Shown: piece after piece, positions 61,609 to 64,000 of the stretch
How the letters are laid out: each line of letters opens with the position of its first letter
Numbering within the stretch: position 1 is the stretch's first letter
Assembly (NCBI GenBank): GCA_023150915.1
Contig: JAKLKA010000009.1
Span: forward strand, 41,835 to 105,834
Length of the DNA stretch: 64,000 nucleotides
Source of the DNA: Polyangiaceae bacterium
GTDB taxonomy: Bacteria; Myxococcota_A; Polyangia; Polyangiales; Polyangiaceae
Direction: 5' to 3'
Made by a program: the position numbers and the translations under genes
Notes under the pieces: generated by a model
What the model was told of the DNA's origin: nothing
What the model saw: only the letters and a program-made list of their open reading frames with translations
The model's database searches: none

Positions 61609-63882
61609 TCATCGCATCTGCGTGTCCACGCTGTAGTAGCTCGCCAGGACGACGCGCCTGCCACCGGGTGGCACCGCGTAACCGTGCAACCTGACGCACA
61701 GCGCCTGACCAGCAGCGCTGTTCCCAAGTCGAACCATGCTCTTGGTGTCGCGGCTGGCGTCGCCACCGAGTTGCGAGCTCCCACCGCCGCAGTTCATGTC
61801 TCTCACGTAGAGATCCACGTCGGACACGGTCTTCCAGCTCTGCTCGAACACCATGGCGTACACTTTGAACTGCTGGAGGCTCGCTGGCTCCGCTCCGGTG
61901 CCGCGGATCGGGAAGTCGATCTGGTTGCCGTTGTAGATCATGACCTCCCAGAGGTCGAAGCCCCACGCGCCGCCCGCGGGATGATCAGCTCCACCGGCGA
62001 AGTAACGCGTCTGAAGCCGGCCGCCGCCCCAGGCCCCGTCGAAGCCGGAGCTCTTGCGGAGCGACCCTGCGCCGTAGGCGCGGTCGGTCATGCTGAGAAG
62101 CGCGGTGAACAGCACTCCGGGGCTGTTGATGTAGCTCACGCCATTGGCGAGATAGGCGTGCTTGACGAGCATGGCCGCACCGGCCACCTGCGGCGCGGCG
62201 TAACTCGTGCCCAATTTCGCTGCGAAATTGTCGGGCGTGGTCGCTCCGAATCGCCAGAAGCCGGGCGCCATGGCATCGATCGCGGTCAGCGCGCCCGTGC
62301 GAGTGATGTAGCTGCCCGATGAAGGGTCATACACCCGCGCGTCCATCGGCCCGACGCTCCAGTCGGCGTTTCGGTTCACCGTCGAGTAGCCGTTGTCCGG
62401 CGGGTTCAGCGTTCCGCCAACAGTGAACGCGGACGTCGACTGCGCGAGGCGAATGATGCTGCACGTGCCCTGTGGATCGGCATAGTTCCCACCATTCACA
62501 ACCACGAGAACCCCCGCGTCGTGAGCCTGCTTCGTCATGAGGCTGAGTTGGTCGACCTCGACATCGTAGTCGCATAGGAGCGTCGTATCGCCGCGGGAAA
62601 AGTTGACCACGTCAACACCCTCTTGAATCATCTTCTCGAGCGCCGCGGTCCAGGCGGCGATGGTCGTCCCCTCCCCGCTGTACATCCGCACCCGGCGCGC
62701 GACCCCGGTTCGGTCGAGCTGGTCGGCGTAGGCCGTCACTCCCGGGACCTGGTTCTCGAGGGCCGAGCCGCCCGCTGCGGACGACACTTCCGTCTCATGC
62801 GTGCCGGTGCCCAAGGGGGTGGTGATCACGGTGCAAGGGAGCGTTCGGCAGTCCCAGTTCTTCACGAACCGAGAAGAACCGCCGGGGCCCGTCTTGAAGA
62901 CGGCGTGGTTGAAGTAGAAGCCATCCCCAATGAGTCCCAGGCGCCGATACCGACCCTTCCCCGCGTTGTAGCCGTCACCGAAGTAGCCCCCGTTCCAGTA
63001 GTGCTGCGCATTCAGGCCGTCCGTGCCGCCGTTGTAGGCGTTGGTCCCGTCCCAGGTGTTGGCGAGCGCCGGCGGGATCGGCTGGTCCAAGGTCACGGCT
63101 CGAACGGCGGGGTCCGCAGCGGCGCTGGCGATTTCTGCAGGCGTCAGGCTGGCGGCGAGGGCGCCCGTGAGCCACAGCGAGTGAAGCCGGGATCCTGAGA
63201 CGCCCGCCTGGGCCATGCGCTTTCGAAACGGGGCGTGCAACGCGGTCACCTCGACCGATCGCGCTTGGATCAAGGACTGGCGGTCGAAGACCTGGGGGTC
63301 CTGAAAGCTGACCGCGTCCTGCACCGAGACCGGCGCGGCAAGACTGGTCGTTGGCTCTTCGCGGAGCGTGATCAGAACCGTGAGCGAATCGGTGGCCTTC
63401 GCCGCGTTCAGCTTCGCCTCGAGCGATGTGCCGACGACGCTCGCTGGCTTCTCCGGCGCCGCCGAATCGCCACCCGCCTTCACCGGGTAGCCCGTGCCTT
63501 CGCTGACGGCCGCGCGCACCAGGTACTTGTACGAATGAAGCACCCCATCCCGGAACGCGACACCTGTAACCGGAATCAGCCGTGTGGTTGGGCTCTGCGG
63601 GTGCGCGTTGAGCTCCACCTCGGCAGCCAGTTTCTCGGCGGCAGTCCCCTCGAACTTCCTCGATGCCACGACCGCCCCTCCGGGCGCGACCAGACGCTCT
63701 TCCCCAGCGACCACGCCGCTCCAGCGAGGCTCACTCGGGAGCGGGTCCACCGGCTGTTGCTCGACGGCACGAGTCGCGCCCCGTGTTTCGGTCGAGCCGT
63801 TGTCGCCGCAGGCCGGAAAAACCGCGAGAATACCCAGAATTAGCGTGCGTGCGTGCGTGCGCGCGAAGCTCATGCCCCCCAT
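61609..63882 (-). CDS. Subtilisin-family serine protease lipoprotein (intact copy 1)
   Basis: 757 residues. Start ATG 63882 (or 63873), behind GGAGGTTGGG. Signal TLILGILAVFPAC gives a lipobox Cys near 25. A propeptide-like region follows (residues 30-280, with VLITLREEPTT). Catalytic motifs of S8 proteases are LGLIGDGFYF (Asp), GTGTHETEVSSAAGG (His) and LGTSYAAPQVAGAAM (Ser). The C-terminal 130 residues form a beta-rich domain with WEVMIYNGNQIDFPIRGTG and VSDVDLYVRDMNC, shared with the truncated copies. A (GCAC)n tract lies in its first codons. Co-transcribed with the Cys-rich lipoprotein gene at 61106. Confidence 0.88.
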   Translation of the reverse strand: MGGMSFARTHARTLILGILAVFPACGDNGSTETRGATRAVEQQPVDPLPSEPRWSGVVAGEERLVAPGGAVVASRKFEGTAAEKLAAEVELNAHPQSPTTRLIPVTGVAFRDGVLHSYKYLVRAAVSEGTGYPVKAGGDSAAPEKPASVVGTSLEAKLNAAKATDSLTVLITLREEPTTSLAAPVSVQDAVSFQDPQVFDRQSLIQARSVEVTALHAPFRKRMAQAGVSGSRLHSLWLTGALAASLTPAEIASAAADPAVRAVTLDQPIPPALANTWDGTNAYNGGTDGLNAQHYWNGGYFGDGYNAGKGRYRRLGLIGDGFYFNHAVFKTGPGGSSRFVKNWDCRTLPCTVITTPLGTGTHETEVSSAAGGSALENQVPGVTAYADQLDRTGVARRVRMYSGEGTTIAAWTAALEKMIQEGVDVVNFSRGDTTLLCDYDVEVDQLSLMTKQAHDAGVLVVVNGGNYADPQGTCSIIRLAQSTSAFTVGGTLNPPDNGYSTVNRNADWSVGPMDARVYDPSSGSYITRTGALTAIDAMAPGFWRFGATTPDNFAAKLGTSYAAPQVAGAAMLVKHAYLANGVSYINSPGVLFTALLSMTDRAYGAGSLRKSSGFDGAWGGGRLQTRYFAGGADHPAGGAWGFDLWEVMIYNGNQIDFPIRGTGAEPASLQQFKVYAMVFEQSWKTVSDVDLYVRDMNCGGGSSQLGGDASRDTKSMVRLGNSAAGQALCVRLHGYAVPPGGRRVVLASYYSVDTQMR
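63843..63861. repeat. Tetranucleotide tract in the subtilase start
   Basis: GCGT repeats 4.75 times within codons 8-14 of the subtilase (RTHART on the minus strand). Slippage by one unit would shift the frame just after the start codon, before the lipobox. In the two deleted copies the deletion junction falls exactly here. Confidence 0.75.
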
Positions 63883-63915
63883 CCCAACCTCCCGGCGTCG
63901 CTGCGTCTGTTCCGT

Positions 63916-63944
63916 GCTATTCCTGATCGAGCGCGCGCTGTCAA
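63916..63944 (-). promoter_or_regulatory. Subtilase-type promoter, copy 1
   Basis: TTGACA (63944-63939), 17 bases, AATAGC (63921-63916), upstream of GGAGGTTGGGATG. It is repeated at the other two cassettes. Confidence 0.65.
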
Positions 63945-63985
63945 ACCCCGTCTCCGAAGGCTCCGACCCGAGGGGCGAGATCCCA

Positions 63986-64000
63986 TCAGTGGCAGCCTCG
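63986..64000 (-). CDS. Last codons of a gene beyond the right edge
   Basis: The minus strand ends RGCH and a stop at 63986, matching the IRCH stop of the remnant at 56611, with the same spacer to the subtilase promoter. Probably the 3' end of the gene preceding the intact cassette. Confidence 0.3.
   Translation of the reverse strand, partial: RGCH

Larger units (their letters stand above)
60838..61775. repeat. Right copy of the 0.9-kb segmental duplication
   Basis: Partner of 55571-56489. Here the sequence continues past GAGTTGCG into the intact subtilase gene, so this is the likely parental copy. Confidence 0.8.

Noticed and set aside
1..64000. tRNA, rRNA, riboswitch
   Set aside because: Read by eye, no cloverleaf with conserved GTTCGA arm, rRNA segment or known riboswitch core was seen; a covariance-model search would be decisive.

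Overview
The window comes from a high-GC Gram-negative bacterium, most likely a myxobacterium (Polyangiales/Sorangium-like, inferred from gene content alone). Signs are the very GC-rich third positions, many lipoproteins with Gly/Ser/Asp stalks, a Ser/Thr kinase with a Cys-rich ectodomain, an OmpA protein with thrombospondin-3 repeats, a Pro/Gly/Tyr-rich outer-membrane protein, frequent GTG/TTG starts and many ATGA/GTGA overlaps. I found no rRNA, tRNA, CRISPR array or complete insertion sequence.

Left part (1-29 kb): a 5'-truncated protein-arginine deiminase coupled to a secreted HEAT-repeat protein; a membrane protein with PEP/pyruvate-dikinase-like domains coupled to a polytopic membrane protein; cysK; a VWA protein with two membrane partners; an outer-membrane protein; a CDP-alcohol phosphatidyltransferase; a minus-strand group of a conserved hypothetical, a DUF4178 zinc-ribbon protein and a membrane-anchored spermidine-synthase-like protein; a compact glpA-glpB-UbiA-acetoacetate-decarboxylase-like operon; a Ser/Thr kinase; and several lipoproteins.

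Middle (28-44 kb): a lipoprotein joining a somatomedin-B-like domain to a PEP/pyruvate-binding domain, then an envelope-polysaccharide cluster (alkaline-phosphatase-fold transferase, two glycosyltransferases, FkbM methyltransferase, Wzx-type flippase), a VWA lipoprotein, a cation diffusion facilitator, an OmpA/TSP3 protein coupled to a lipoprotein, and a class III nucleotide cyclase.

Right part (44-64 kb) is accessory DNA. It holds three toxin-antitoxin-like pairs (VapBC, AbiEii-type, DUF433/DUF5615), tatD, small lipoproteins, a DUF559 nuclease beside a 190-bp palindrome, decayed genes, and a family of about 210-250-bp repeats. Embedded in it are secreted-protease modules. One is a V8-like protease with a beta-propeller and two coupled lipoproteins; it lies opposite a winged-helix regulator, and its start codon is separated from its signal peptide by about 15 copies of a heptanucleotide. 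The other is a subtilase plus Cys-rich lipoprotein cassette present three times: one copy intact and two internally deleted, all behind the same TTGACA-type promoter. The intact subtilase carries a tetranucleotide tract right after its start codon. This protease island, with slippage-prone repeats and duplicated cassettes, is the most novel part of the window.
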